64,000 nucleotides of DNA from JBELMB01 sp042088665 (GTDB lineage Bacteria > Pseudomonadota > Alphaproteobacteria > Rhodobacterales > Rhodobacteraceae), in NCBI GenBank assembly GCA_042088665.1, contig JBELMB010000002.1:67383-131382 (forward strand). The letters run 5' to 3'. A program made the translations under genes and the position numbers. The notes under the pieces were generated by a model that was given only the letters and a program-made list of their open reading frames with translations, was not told the origin of the DNA and ran no database searches. Below are positions 24,310 to 32,747 of the stretch, in pieces. The stretch's first letter is position 1. Every line of letters starts with the position of its first letter.

Positions 24310-25758
24310 ATGCGCAGACTGACGACCTTGGCGGCGCTGCTGGTCGCCGGGCTGTCGCTATGGGTGCTGGAGTCTGCCCGCCGGGGCATTGCGGTGACAG
24401 AACTGACCGTCGCAGAAACACCTGTCACCCGCTACAGCAACGCAGAGGATGTCGCGGCCGTCGTCATGGCGCATGGCTTTGCCGGATCTCGGCAGATGAT
24501 GCAGGGCTATGCCCTGAGCCTCGCGCAGGCCGGATACACCGTCTATGCCTTTGATTTCGAGGGGCATGGGATGCATCCAAAGCCGATGTCCGGGGATGTC
24601 TCCTCGCTGGACGGGACCACGCGCCTCTTGATGCAGCAGACCCGGCAGGTCATCGACCTTGCGGCCCAGACGCATCAGACGCCAATCGCCCTTCTGGGGC
24701 ATTCCATGGCCACGGATGTGCTCGTGCGCGTCGCGTCAGAAGACGCACGCAGTGGGCCAATGGTGCTTTTGTCGGCGTTTTCTCTTGCCATTGACGCACA
24801 ACATCCAAGGGATCTGTTGCTGATCACCGGCGCGTGGGAGCCGGGGCTCAGCGATTTCGCGCTGGAGGCCGTGCAGATGGTCGCCCCCGGTGCCAGCCTG
24901 TCCGAAACCGTTGGTGACGGAGACCTGCGCCGGCGCGCGGTACTGGCCCCCGCGGTGGAGCATGTCGCCATCTTGCAGTCCCGCGCGGCCCGCGCAGAGA
25001 CCGTGCGCTGGCTGAACACGGCCTACGGGCATGACGGTATTGTCAAGGCGCCACCAACCGGGTGGGCACTGATCGCCGTGTTGGCGGCGGTCACGGCCTT
25101 GACCGCCCCATTGGGACGACTGGTGTCGCGCCCGACGCCCGCGTCCGTTCGCCTGTCTGGGGCGCAATTTGCCCTCGTCGTCGCCGTGCCCGCTGTGGCG
25201 GCGCCCCTGCTTGCGGCCCCGATCGACACGCGCTTTCTGCCGGTGCTGGTGGCCGACTATCTTGCGCTCCACCTCGCCCTCTATGGCCTTGTGCAACTGG
25301 GTCTGCTCTGGGCGTTCAAACGCGGTCTGCCCCGCCTCAGCCCCACCGCCACAGCGCTGTTGCTGGCCTGGGGATTGGGCGTTTTCGGGCTGCTCCTCAA
25401 CCGCTACGGCGCCAACTTCTGGCCGACGGGCGCACGTTGGGGCATCATTGCAGCGCTCGCGCTTGGGGCCCTGCCCTTCATGCTGGCCGACAGCCTTGCC
25501 GCCTTTGGCGCACCGCTCTGGCAGCGCATCACTGCGCGGGTTGCGGTCCTCGTCTCTCTGGGAATCGCCGTAGCCCTGGATTTCGAAGGGTTGTTTTTCC
25601 TCATCATGATCGCCCCGGTGATCGTGCTGTTCTTTCTGACCTTCGGCATCATGAGCCGCAGTTTCGCGCGCCATAGCGGTCCCACGGGGGCCGGGCTGGC
25701 GCTGGGACTGATCCTGGCCTGGGCGCTCGGCGTTTCCTTTCCGCTGTTTTCCGCGTAA
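24310..25758 (+). CDS. Membrane-anchored alpha/beta-hydrolase protein
   Basis: A 482-aa protein. A signal-anchor (residues ~3-20) leads into an alpha/beta hydrolase region: VVMAHGFAGSRQMM (oxyanion loop), YAFDFEGHGMHPKP and LLGHSMATDVLVR, with nucleophile Ser in GHSMA. From residue ~255 the protein becomes a multi-helix membrane domain with about six to seven hydrophobic segments up to the C terminus. The hydrolase part probably faces the periplasm and acts on an ester or lipid. The fusion of hydrolase and polytopic domain is unusual but recurrent in Rhodobacterales proteins of unknown role. It starts two bases after the preceding secreted protein; acpS follows closely. Confidence 0.65.
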   Translation: MRRLTTLAALLVAGLSLWVLESARRGIAVTELTVAETPVTRYSNAEDVAAVVMAHGFAGSRQMMQGYALSLAQAGYTVYAFDFEGHGMHPKPMSGDVSSLDGTTRLLMQQTRQVIDLAAQTHQTPIALLGHSMATDVLVRVASEDARSGPMVLLSAFSLAIDAQHPRDLLLITGAWEPGLSDFALEAVQMVAPGASLSETVGDGDLRRRAVLAPAVEHVAILQSRAARAETVRWLNTAYGHDGIVKAPPTGWALIAVLAAVTALTAPLGRLVSRPTPASVRLSGAQFALVVAVPAVAAPLLAAPIDTRFLPVLVADYLALHLALYGLVQLGLLWAFKRGLPRLSPTATALLLAWGLGVFGLLLNRYGANFWPTGARWGIIAALALGALPFMLADSLAAFGAPLWQRITARVAVLVSLGIAVALDFEGLFFLIMIAPVIVLFFLTFGIMSRSFARHSGPTGAGLALGLILAWALGVSFPLFSA

Positions 25759-25767
25759 AGGGCGCGC

Positions 25768-26199
25768 ATGATCCTCGGCATCGGTACCGACCTTGCAAAC
25801 ATTGAGCGCATCGCGCGCACGCTGGACCGCTTTGGCGACCGGTTCCGCGACCGCGTGTTCACAGAGGTGGAGCAACGCAAGGCCGAACGGCGCCGCGATG
25901 TGGCGGGCACCTATGCCAAACGCTGGGCGGCAAAAGAGGCCTGTTCAAAGGCGCTCGGCACCGGCCTGCGCATGGGCATCGCGTGGAAGGATATGGCCGT
26001 GTCAAACCTGCGCACCGGCCAACCCGTGATGGAAGTGACCGGATGGGCCAAGGAACGGTTGGTGTCCATGACCCCCGAAGGGCATGAGGCCATCATCCAC
26101 GTCACCCTGACGGACGATCACCCCTGGGCACAAGCCTTTGTGGTGATCGAGGCGCGGCCGGTTGTGCCACAGGCTATTCCTGATTGTCCCGCCGTGTGA
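25768..26199 (+). CDS. acpS: Holo-[acyl-carrier-protein] synthase
   Basis: A 143-aa AcpS. MILGIGTDLANIERIARTL at the start contains the metal-binding aspartate, RVFTEVEQRKAERR and AKRWAAKEACSKALGTG supply the second acidic residue and CoA-binding segment, and IIHVTLTDDHPWAQAFVVIE closes the fold. It transfers the phosphopantetheine arm of CoA to acyl carrier protein. The last ~25 bases overlap the 3' end of the convergent protease gene. The tail after VVIEARP (residues ~132-143) is longer than usual and may vary. Confidence 0.95.
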   Translation: MILGIGTDLANIERIARTLDRFGDRFRDRVFTEVEQRKAERRRDVAGTYAKRWAAKEACSKALGTGLRMGIAWKDMAVSNLRTGQPVMEVTGWAKERLVSMTPEGHEAIIHVTLTDDHPWAQAFVVIEARPVVPQAIPDCPAV

Positions 26200-28102
26200 C
26201 GGGGCCAGCGCTGTCTTCGATGTCGAAAGCCCCGCGCACATTGCCCCGCAGATCGTTCCCGATCACCGTCGCCTTGCCGCCGTCATAGACCCAAACTCCC
26301 TCATAGGTGTTGTCGGTGATGCGGTTGTTTCGCAAGACAGGGTTGCCTAGGGTTATTACCGAGACGCCAGCGCTGCCATTGCCAAAGATCTCGTTGTCCT
26401 CAAGCAAGCCCTCTGCCGCGTCTTCAACAAACACACCGGCTTCCGTGTTGTTCCGAATCGTATTGCCGCGCACAACCGGCGTCGATCCCCGTGTGATCGC
26501 CACGCCCTGGAGGCCATTGCCAAAAATCTCGTTGTTGGTCAGCCTGCCCTTCCCCTTGTCGTAGACAGCGACCCCTGCATATTTTGCCCCATGAATGCGG
26601 TTGCCTTGCACCATGGGGTTCGCGCCGTTGCCTATGCCCAGAGAAGAGGACGATTGAGCAATCAAATCGGAGCCTGTCAACAAGGCCGCCCCACCATTAA
26701 AACTTACCGCATAGAAGTTGCCCGACGTCTGCCGCAGCGTCAGGTTTTCGATGCGGCCTGACGCCGCGGTCCAATAGATCACATTGTCATTGCTGGTTTG
26801 CCAGACAATCTTGTCCACCGGGCCGACGCCCAGCAGGGTCAGGGGTTTGTCCACATCTACACCGCCGCTGTAGGTGCCCGGATAGATCTCGATCACCGCG
26901 TTCGGCTCCGCTGCCGCGACAGCATCTGCAATGCTGCGGAAATCGCCGCTGCCGTCCTGGGCCACGCGGAGAGCCGGAGGGCCCTGCGGCTCTGGCTCTG
27001 GCTCTGGCTCTGGTTCTGGTTCTGGTTCTGGCTTTGGCGCTGCGACCGGCGTCAAAATCGCCAAAGTCCGGGCCGCGCTGCGCGCAGCCCTGGTGCCGGG
27101 GAACCGTGTTGAAAGGGCCTCCAGCGCCTTGCGTTGCGCGCCTGTGTCCTCCATCAACAGTGCTTCGACAAGAGCCGCCTGGGCCTGCACCTCCGGATCG
27201 GGTGGGGCCGGTGCTTCGAGGCCCGGCAGCGGCGCAAACCCCAGCCCCAGCGCCGCCTCCACCGCCGCGATCCGATGCCCACCGTTGTACCCCACCGAAG
27301 ACCCAAGCCCGCCCTGATTGTGCAGCCCGACCACCGCCAGCGTGCGCGCGTCCAGCAACAGCGCCCCGGAGGACCCGGCCGTGCTTTCGCAGGTATGGCG
27401 CAATTGGGTGGCGGTCTCGGGCAACTCACCCTGGCGCGGATGCACCTGGCATGTCCCCGAGGAAAAATGCAACGGCGCGCCACCGGGGTGGTGGATCATC
27501 GTCATGGCCCGCCGCGCTGGCGCGGTCGTCCTCATCTGCATCGGGATATGGCCACCCCGCCGGGCATTGGCGTCGCCGCCGATGATTTGCAGCACCATGG
27601 CGTCCACGTCCTCGTCCACCGCAACCTCCCGGTTGTTCACGAGGAAAGTGTCCACGGAGTCTGTGAAATCCTTGTCAGTATAGCCAAAATTGACCCGCGC
27701 CTCGCGCACCAGCGTGAACCCGGCACCGCGCAGCGTGTCGTCGTAAAAGCAGTGATGGTTGGTCAACAGCCGGTTGCCCGGCAACAGCGCTGCCGTGCAT
27801 TTGGTCACATGGGGGCTGTCCAGCGTGACGGAGCCCCGCGTCGTGGTGATCGTGCGCGGCTTGCCATCCGGGGTCATCAGGCAGATGTCCAGACGCCCCA
27901 CAAAGCGCCCGATCTCCTGCACGTCGTCGGGGGCTTCCCGGATCGGACGCCAGAAGCCGCCACGGGACGTGGCGTCATCGACCAGCGCGTGAAAGGCCGA
28001 ACTCTGGGTGTCGATCTCGAACTTGAAATCACATTCGTCAAATGCCGAGGCTGGCAAGGGAAACAGGGCCATCAGGCCAAAGACGAGCACGCGCAGGGAC
28101 AT
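26174..28102 (-). CDS. Secreted trypsin-like serine protease fused to a right-handed beta-helix
   Basis: A 642-aa exported protein. The signal peptide MSLRVLVFGLMALFPLPASA is followed by a chymotrypsin-fold protease: His in LLTNHHCFYDD, Asp in VDEDVDAMVLQI, Ser in ESTAGSSGALLLD, all in family order. After a helical stretch (~295-345) comes a linker of (Pro-Glu) repeats, then LRVAQDGSGDFRSIADAV and a pectin-lyase/NosD-type beta-helix of many short coils (GNRIHGAKYAGVAVYDKG, NNEIFGNGLQGVAI). The helix may bind polysaccharide or surface glycan and position the protease. ATG at 28102 was chosen for the signal peptide; the frame stays open far upstream but opposite lepB, and that extension is not credible. 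Confidence 0.8.
   Translation of the reverse strand: MSLRVLVFGLMALFPLPASAFDECDFKFEIDTQSSAFHALVDDATSRGGFWRPIREAPDDVQEIGRFVGRLDICLMTPDGKPRTITTTRGSVTLDSPHVTKCTAALLPGNRLLTNHHCFYDDTLRGAGFTLVREARVNFGYTDKDFTDSVDTFLVNNREVAVDEDVDAMVLQIIGGDANARRGGHIPMQMRTTAPARRAMTMIHHPGGAPLHFSSGTCQVHPRQGELPETATQLRHTCESTAGSSGALLLDARTLAVVGLHNQGGLGSSVGYNGGHRIAAVEAALGLGFAPLPGLEAPAPPDPEVQAQAALVEALLMEDTGAQRKALEALSTRFPGTRAARSAARTLAILTPVAAPKPEPEPEPEPEPEPEPQGPPALRVAQDGSGDFRSIADAVAAAEPNAVIEIYPGTYSGGVDVDKPLTLLGVGPVDKIVWQTSNDNVIYWTAASGRIENLTLRQTSGNFYAVSFNGGAALLTGSDLIAQSSSSLGIGNGANPMVQGNRIHGAKYAGVAVYDKGKGRLTNNEIFGNGLQGVAITRGSTPVVRGNTIRNNTEAGVFVEDAAEGLLEDNEIFGNGSAGVSVITLGNPVLRNNRITDNTYEGVWVYDGGKATVIGNDLRGNVRGAFDIEDSAGPVTRRDNQE
26988..27035. 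repeat. Hexanucleotide microsatellite coding for Pro-Glu repeats
   Basis: Eight in-frame hexamers GGCTCT (x4), GGTTCT (x3) and GGCTTT encode, on the minus strand, the (Pro-Glu) linker between the protease and beta-helix domains. Because the unit is a multiple of three, slippage would change linker length without breaking the frame. Confidence 0.9.
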
Positions 28103-28243
28103 GGGCAAACACTTTTGCAGGGAATCTTGCCACAAGGGTAACGAGGCAGGGCTTGGCCGGTCAACACTCGGCCTCCTGCCTTGACACGCCCTGCGACCCC
28201 GCTCATGAAGCGGCACGGAGTGTGGCAAAAGGCAACAATCGCA

Positions 28244-29077
28244 ATGGCAACAGAAGAGAAAAAGGGCGGCTTTCTCGAAACCGTCAAAACGATTGTCTAT
28301 GCCCTTCTGATCGCGGGTGTTTTTCGGACCTTCCTGTTTCAGCCCTTCTGGATCCCTTCGGGATCGATGAAGGACACCTTGCTGATTGGTGATTTCCTTT
28401 TCGTCAACAAGATGGCCTATGGCTATTCCTACGCCTCCTGTCCCTCGATCATTGTGCCCAGCCTTGGGGTGAACATCGACGCACAAAAGATCTGCGGCTT
28501 TATTGACGGAGACAACAAACGCTACCTCGCCGGGGAGCCAAAGCGCGGTGATGTGATCGTGTTCCGCCACCCGGTGTCCGGGCGCGATTTCATCAAGCGC
28601 CTCGTGGGCCTGCCGGGTGAGCGGCTGCAGGTGCGCAACGGCGTGCTGTTCATCAATGACCAGCCGGTGCCGCAGACGCCCGACGGTGTCTTTGAAGAGG
28701 TCGCCGCCCCGCAAGGCCCGCAACGCCTGCGCCCGCGCTGCGAGAACGGCCCGGTGGGTCAGGGCGGCCTGTGCACAAAGTCGAAATTCACCGAAACGCT
28801 GCCGGGCGGGACGTCCCATTCGATCCTGAACATCGCCAGTCAGGGATCTGACAACACCGGCGTCTACGAAGTGCCGGAGGGGCATTACTTCTTCATGGGT
28901 GACAACCGTGACAACTCTTCTGACAGCCGCGTGCCCAGCATCACCACAGGGGTTGGCTATGTTCCCTTCGAGAACCTCGTGGGCCGTGCGGACCGGGTGA
29001 TGTTCTCCTCGGCAGGCAGCTCGATGCTGTTCTTCTGGACATGGCGCGGCGACCGCTTCTTCAAGAAGGTCGAGTAA
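28244..29077 (+). CDS. lepB: Signal peptidase I
   Basis: A 277-aa type I signal peptidase. A transmembrane helix near residues 12-30 is followed by FQPFWIPSGSMKDTLLIGDFLFVNK (catalytic Ser in PSGSM), RGDVIVFRHP, DFIKRLVGLPGERL (catalytic Lys) and GHYFFMGDNRDNSSDSR. It cuts Sec and Tat signal peptides on the periplasmic face of the inner membrane. The insert with CENGPVGQGGLCTK (two Cys) is a variable loop. ATG at 28244 was chosen because earlier in-frame ATGs precede non-conserved sequence. The rnc gene follows after a 329-base gap. Confidence 0.96.
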   Translation: MATEEKKGGFLETVKTIVYALLIAGVFRTFLFQPFWIPSGSMKDTLLIGDFLFVNKMAYGYSYASCPSIIVPSLGVNIDAQKICGFIDGDNKRYLAGEPKRGDVIVFRHPVSGRDFIKRLVGLPGERLQVRNGVLFINDQPVPQTPDGVFEEVAAPQGPQRLRPRCENGPVGQGGLCTKSKFTETLPGGTSHSILNIASQGSDNTGVYEVPEGHYFFMGDNRDNSSDSRVPSITTGVGYVPFENLVGRADRVMFSSAGSSMLFFWTWRGDRFFKKVE

Positions 29078-29406
29078 CGCGAAAGGCGCGGCCCCATGCA
29101 ATTCCTTCGTGACGGTCTGGATTGGAGCGGGGACGACATGCGCGGGCCCTCTTCGCGGGCTCTCATGTCCCTCGTCGGCCTGAAATCGCTTTCGCCGACA
29201 AGGCTGATGGGGTCCCTCAAAAGCCGGGCAGCGCCACGGGATCCAGCAGACCACACCGATATCCATGGATACACGCGCGACGGCTCCCTTTATCGCAGCC
29301 TTCCGCCTGCGCCCGGTGGCATTCCGGACAAGAGCACCGTCTCGGAAGCGCCCCTTGTGTTGTCTTGTCTGGCGGGCCACCCAAGCCGTTTCTTGCAATG
29401 GATCAG
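29078..29406. other. Gene-free 329-bp gap between lepB and rnc
   Basis: No gene is supported here. One open frame (29096-29410) has no recognisable family, an unusual composition and ends inside rnc, so it was not called. A GC-rich inverted repeat lies around 29140-29160 (GCGGGCCC then GCGGGCTC). The rnc start could have its own leader in this gap, which is longer than usual for this gene pair. Confidence 0.5.
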
Positions 29407-30084
29407 ATGAAAGTGTCCGCCGACCTTCACGCGCTGCAAACGCGCCTTGGCCATCGTTTTGCCGATCCGACGCTGCTGCGGCGCGCCCTGACGCATGCCT
29501 CCATGTCGGGACCGGAACGAGAGGACAACCAGCGCCTCGAATTCCTGGGCGACCGGGTTCTGGGGCTGGTCATGGCAGAGGCCCTGCTGACTCAGGACCG
29601 GACCGCCTCCGAAGGGCAGCTTGCGCCACGGTTCAACGCTCTGGTGCGCAAGGAAACCTGCGCCGACGTGGCGCGGGACCTCGGTCTGGGCGACGCGCTG
29701 AAACTGGGTCGCTCAGAACAGATGTCTGGCGGGAGGCGAAAGCTGGCGCTGCTGGGCGACGCCATGGAAGCGGTGATCGCGGCGGTCTACCTGGATGCGG
29801 GGTTTGGCGTGGCGCAAGAGATGATCCTGCGGCTTTGGCGCTCCCGCATCGAAAGCGTCGAAGAAGACGCAAAGGACCCCAAGACCGCCCTGCAGGAATG
29901 GGCGCAGGCCCGCAAACAGGAACCGCCAACCTACGTTCAGACCGCCCGCAGCGGTCCGGACCACGCGCCTGTCTTCACCATCGAGGCCCGGCTGGACAGT
30001 GGCGACACGGCCCAGGCGACCGCGGGATCAAAGCGACAGGCTGAACAGGCCGCGGCAAAGGCGCTGTTGGACAAGCTGGACTGA
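29407..30084 (+). CDS. rnc: Ribonuclease III
   Basis: A 225-aa RNase III. The catalytic domain has NQRLEFLGDRVLGLVMAEAL (signature with Glu and Asp), LALLGDAMEAVIAAVYLDAGF, and the double-stranded RNA-binding domain begins DPKTALQEWAQARKQEPPTY and ends GSKRQAEQAAAKALLDKLD. It cuts double-stranded RNA, for example rRNA precursors. ATG at 29407 is preferred since family members start MK.SADL; ATG at 29398 is nine bases further upstream and also possible. It is separated from era by the nuclease and MarR/nitroreductase genes. Confidence 0.95.
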   Translation: MKVSADLHALQTRLGHRFADPTLLRRALTHASMSGPEREDNQRLEFLGDRVLGLVMAEALLTQDRTASEGQLAPRFNALVRKETCADVARDLGLGDALKLGRSEQMSGGRRKLALLGDAMEAVIAAVYLDAGFGVAQEMILRLWRSRIESVEEDAKDPKTALQEWAQARKQEPPTYVQTARSGPDHAPVFTIEARLDSGDTAQATAGSKRQAEQAAAKALLDKLD

Positions 30085-30097
30085 CACGGGGAACCGG

Positions 30098-30712
30098 TCA
30101 GCGCGACTTTTTCGCCTCGAACTCCGCCCAGACATGCATCCGGCCCTTTTGACGCGCATCCGCGAGCCAGAGCTTCTTGCGCGCGTCAGCCGTCTCCATT
30201 GCCCTGTAAACACCACCAGAGAACTTTGCCCAATCGATGGCGAGGCCCTGCCGGACCATTTCGGCGGAGAGGTCGCGGCCATCCGGCAGGCTGCAAAAGG
30301 CCACGGTGCGCCCATGGACGTCCGTTGCGCGGATCTCGGCGTGCACTGTCTGGCCTTTGGTCAAGGCGACCAAGGCCCATTTTGCCTTTTGACCGAAAGG
30401 GTGGTTCAGCTCTGGCGCATCTATCCCGAAAAGGCGGATCTGGGTCTTGGCAATGACAATCGAGTCGCCGTCAATCACATAGGCTGGCCCCTTGAGAACC
30501 TGCGGCTTTGCAACGGGAACCGCGGTCCCACTGTCAAAGACCTCGTCTCGGGTCGGCACCGTTGAGGGCCTCTGGCGCGGGGCAGAATGCGCGGTCTTTC
30601 TAACGGGGGGCGGTTTTCTCCGGTCCTTCCTGGTGAAGCTCCAAAACACAAGCAAGAGCAATGCCAGACCACCCAACACCACCAAGAACATACTGCCCTC
30701 TTGCCCCTGCAT
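30098..30712 (-). CDS. Membrane-anchored thermonuclease (SNase-like) protein
   Basis: A 204-aa protein with an N-terminal membrane helix (MFLVVLGGLALLLLVFWSF) and a basic linker (RKDRRKPPPVRK). A staphylococcal-nuclease-like OB fold follows: YVIDGDSIVIAKTQIRLFGIDAPELNHPFG with catalytic Asp and Arg positions, then LPDGRDLSAEMVRQGLAIDWAKF and ARQKGRMHVWAEFE. It probably degrades DNA or RNA outside the cytoplasm while anchored in the inner membrane. ATG at 30712 has GAAGGGTGATC at good distance. It is convergent with rnc, 13 bases apart, and lies in the added block between rnc and era. Confidence 0.8.
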   Translation of the reverse strand: MQGQEGSMFLVVLGGLALLLLVFWSFTRKDRRKPPPVRKTAHSAPRQRPSTVPTRDEVFDSGTAVPVAKPQVLKGPAYVIDGDSIVIAKTQIRLFGIDAPELNHPFGQKAKWALVALTKGQTVHAEIRATDVHGRTVAFCSLPDGRDLSAEMVRQGLAIDWAKFSGGVYRAMETADARKKLWLADARQKGRMHVWAEFEAKKSR

Positions 30713-30871
30713 ACCAAGATCACCCTTCAAACACGGCTGGCTTACGCGGCACAGTCATGCAGGGAAACTGGTTGACTGCTTGAGCCACGTCAAGGCCGCA
30801 GGCAATTCCGGGGGCGTCCGGCGTGGACTGGCCCCCAATCCGGCGTCAGCATCGAAACCCGCCAGCGGCGG

Positions 30872-31402
30872 TCAGGGAGAGCGGTTCTCGTCGAGATGTT
30901 TGCGCAGCGCGCGCAGATCGTCCATCATCCGCCCCATCGCGGCGAGTTGTTCCGGCCCCATAAGGGGGCCAAAACGGGCGACGACGGCGGCCACGGCCTC
31001 TTCTCTGAAACTGCGACCGGGGTCGGTCAGGTAGACCCGCTTGCCCCGCGCATCATCGGGGTTGGGCACCACAGAGACAAAGCCGCGCCCTTCAAGCACT
31101 TTCAGCGAATGCGTCATCGTATTCTTCGTGACCTGCATGGCCCTGGCGATCTCCACCGGGGTCTTGCCGTCGCCCAGCCGGACAAGGTGGTTGACGATCG
31201 AGAAATGCGAAGGGTGCACCCCATCCGGCAGCACCTGCGCAAACAGGGTCGAAGAAAGCTGGTTGATGATCCCGATCTCGTTGAAAAAGGCAAAGACCGT
31301 GCCCGGCGCACCGGGTGCGCCTTCTGGACCGGTTCCTGATCCGGAAACTGGCCCGGAGTCTGACCCCGGTTTTGGCCCGCTCTCTGCCTCGTCTTGCGTC
31401 AC
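30872..31402 (-). CDS. MarR-family transcriptional regulator
   Basis: A 176-aa winged-helix regulator: VHPSHFSIVNHLVRLGDGKTPVEIARAMQVTKNTMTHSLKVLEGRGFVSVVPNPDDARGKRVYLTDPGRSF is the classical MarR DNA-binding region. The first ~35 residues are low-complexity (Gly, Ser, Pro, Asp), an unusual extension. It starts inside the stop of the nitroreductase gene (four-base ATGA overlap) and should be translated from the same message. The 22-bp palindrome upstream of the nitroreductase (32577-32598) is the likely operator, giving autoregulation. Effector unknown, probably a redox-active or aromatic compound. Confidence 0.88.
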   Translation of the reverse strand: MTQDEAESGPKPGSDSGPVSGSGTGPEGAPGAPGTVFAFFNEIGIINQLSSTLFAQVLPDGVHPSHFSIVNHLVRLGDGKTPVEIARAMQVTKNTMTHSLKVLEGRGFVSVVPNPDDARGKRVYLTDPGRSFREEAVAAVVARFGPLMGPEQLAAMGRMMDDLRALRKHLDENRSP

Positions 31403-32544
31403 GCGTTGCGCAGCCTCGCCTCCAGGGGCCAGCGGGGGCTTTCCGCCACATCCGGCCCATATCCGATGCGGGCCAGCATTTGCACGGTGCCCCCCTCGGG
31501 CGCAAGCCTGTCGTGGACGGTCCGGTACAGGCTGTCCATCTCCTTGTATTCCTGCAGGGCCTGGCTCAGCGGCTGAAACCCAAGCCCCTCACGCGTGCAG
31601 GCGAGGTTGACGCGCAGCCAGTCGCGACCGGCGGCGATCTGGTCTTCGCGGGTGTTGGTGGGTGTCACCATCCACAAATGTCCCATGGCTGTCCGGCAAT
31701 TGGCCAGAACCGCATCGATTCCACCCCGGTACGCGAGCGAATCCCGGTCCATCGCGGCCTCGCGGGTGAACATGCCGGTGGCATGCAAGGTGTCGAACAT
31801 CGCCCCGCTAAAATCGATACCATCCGGAAAGGCGTTGACCTCGCGCTTGCCAATCCGAAAGAGATCCACGCTTTCCTTGTAGGTGCGGGGCGTTTCCAAC
31901 TCGATGATCAGCGCCTCTTCGGTCAGGTCCCGCCAGTCCTTGACCGCCCGCGTGTCCAGCGTCCCGCCCAGCGCTGGCCCATTGCGCCCCGCTGCCAGCA
32001 ACCGCGGCAAGGCATCTGACGCCACCGGGCGCGCCGGATCAAAGGGCTCCTTGTTGGACCGCCGCGCATGCACGAAGGGCCAGAGCGGATCGGCAATGGC
32101 CGGACCCTCCGAGAACGTGGCAATCGCCACAGGGCGTTCATCCAGCCGCTCGGGCGAGGATCCCTGCGGAAAGAGGTCCAGTTCCACGGTAAGCCCTTCG
32201 GCCTGCGCCGCCATGACCATGAGTTCCAGGAAACACCCAAGCCCCACGGTCAGTTGACGGTCAAAGGGATCGGTTTCCGGCAGTTGCCGGTTCACGTCAA
32301 AGGACAGGATCACCCGGTCGGCGCCATCCAGCGTCACGATCCACGGCTGTCGGTTGTGCGGGTTGGGCGCGAGAATGGCATAGGACAGCGCCCGCAAGCG
32401 CGGATCGGTGTAGGTGGCGCCACCGGCTGTCTGCCAAGGCGCGAGGGCCTTGCCCGGACGCCGCGTGGCGGCAAAGACGCCCCCTGCCGTGGCCGCCGTG
32501 ACGCCACCACCCCCGGCCAGTTTCAAAAATCCTCTGCGGTTCAT
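31399..32544 (-). CDS. Tat-exported nitroreductase-fold protein (Acg-like)
   Basis: A 381-aa protein with a twin-arginine signal at the start (MNRRGFLKLAGGGGVTAATAGGVFA), then LRALSYAILAPNPHNRQPWIV, a nitroreductase FMN-binding opening, HARRSNKEPFDP and a C-terminal GLGFQPLSQALQEY. Acg-type proteins share this two-repeat nitroreductase fold and may sequester or reduce flavins and quinones. Export in folded form by Tat fits cofactor loading in the cytoplasm. ATG at 32544 was chosen among four in-frame Met because GGAGGT lies four bases before it and it places RR at residues 3-4. Operon with MarR. Confidence 0.75.
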   Translation of the reverse strand: MNRRGFLKLAGGGGVTAATAGGVFAATRRPGKALAPWQTAGGATYTDPRLRALSYAILAPNPHNRQPWIVTLDGADRVILSFDVNRQLPETDPFDRQLTVGLGCFLELMVMAAQAEGLTVELDLFPQGSSPERLDERPVAIATFSEGPAIADPLWPFVHARRSNKEPFDPARPVASDALPRLLAAGRNGPALGGTLDTRAVKDWRDLTEEALIIELETPRTYKESVDLFRIGKREVNAFPDGIDFSGAMFDTLHATGMFTREAAMDRDSLAYRGGIDAVLANCRTAMGHLWMVTPTNTREDQIAAGRDWLRVNLACTREGLGFQPLSQALQEYKEMDSLYRTVHDRLAPEGGTVQMLARIGYGPDVAESPRWPLEARLRNA

Positions 32545-32576
32545 TTTCACCTCCATTTGGTTCGACATGTTACTTA

Positions 32577-32598
32577 TTAGGTTCGATATAGAACCTAA
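32577..32598. promoter_or_regulatory. Probable MarR operator
   Basis: TTAGGTTC-GATATA-GAACCTAA is a perfect 8-bp-arm palindrome with a 6-bp spacer, in the promoter gap between the nitroreductase gene and era. Arm length and spacing suit a dimeric MarR protein, and the marR gene is the second gene of the adjacent operon. Confidence 0.75.
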
Positions 32599-32747
32599 AT
32601 CCTGATCCGGCAAGTCCGAATTTGGCCCGATCCCCCGCCACCCGCGCCAGAGGCAGCGCAGAGCCCCGGCAAACCCTCTGGCTTTGGCATCCGGGATCGG
32701 CTAAAGCACATCCTTCCCTGACCCCAAGCCCGGAGCACCCGCGCCCC

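Noticed and set aside
28103..29398. An N-terminal extension of the protease-beta-helix frame by 432 codons
   Set aside because: It runs opposite the whole of lepB, which is certain, and the signal peptide at 28102 marks the true start.
29096..29410. A 104-codon open frame between lepB and rnc
   Set aside because: No homology, odd composition and overlap with rnc; no ribosome-binding site of note.
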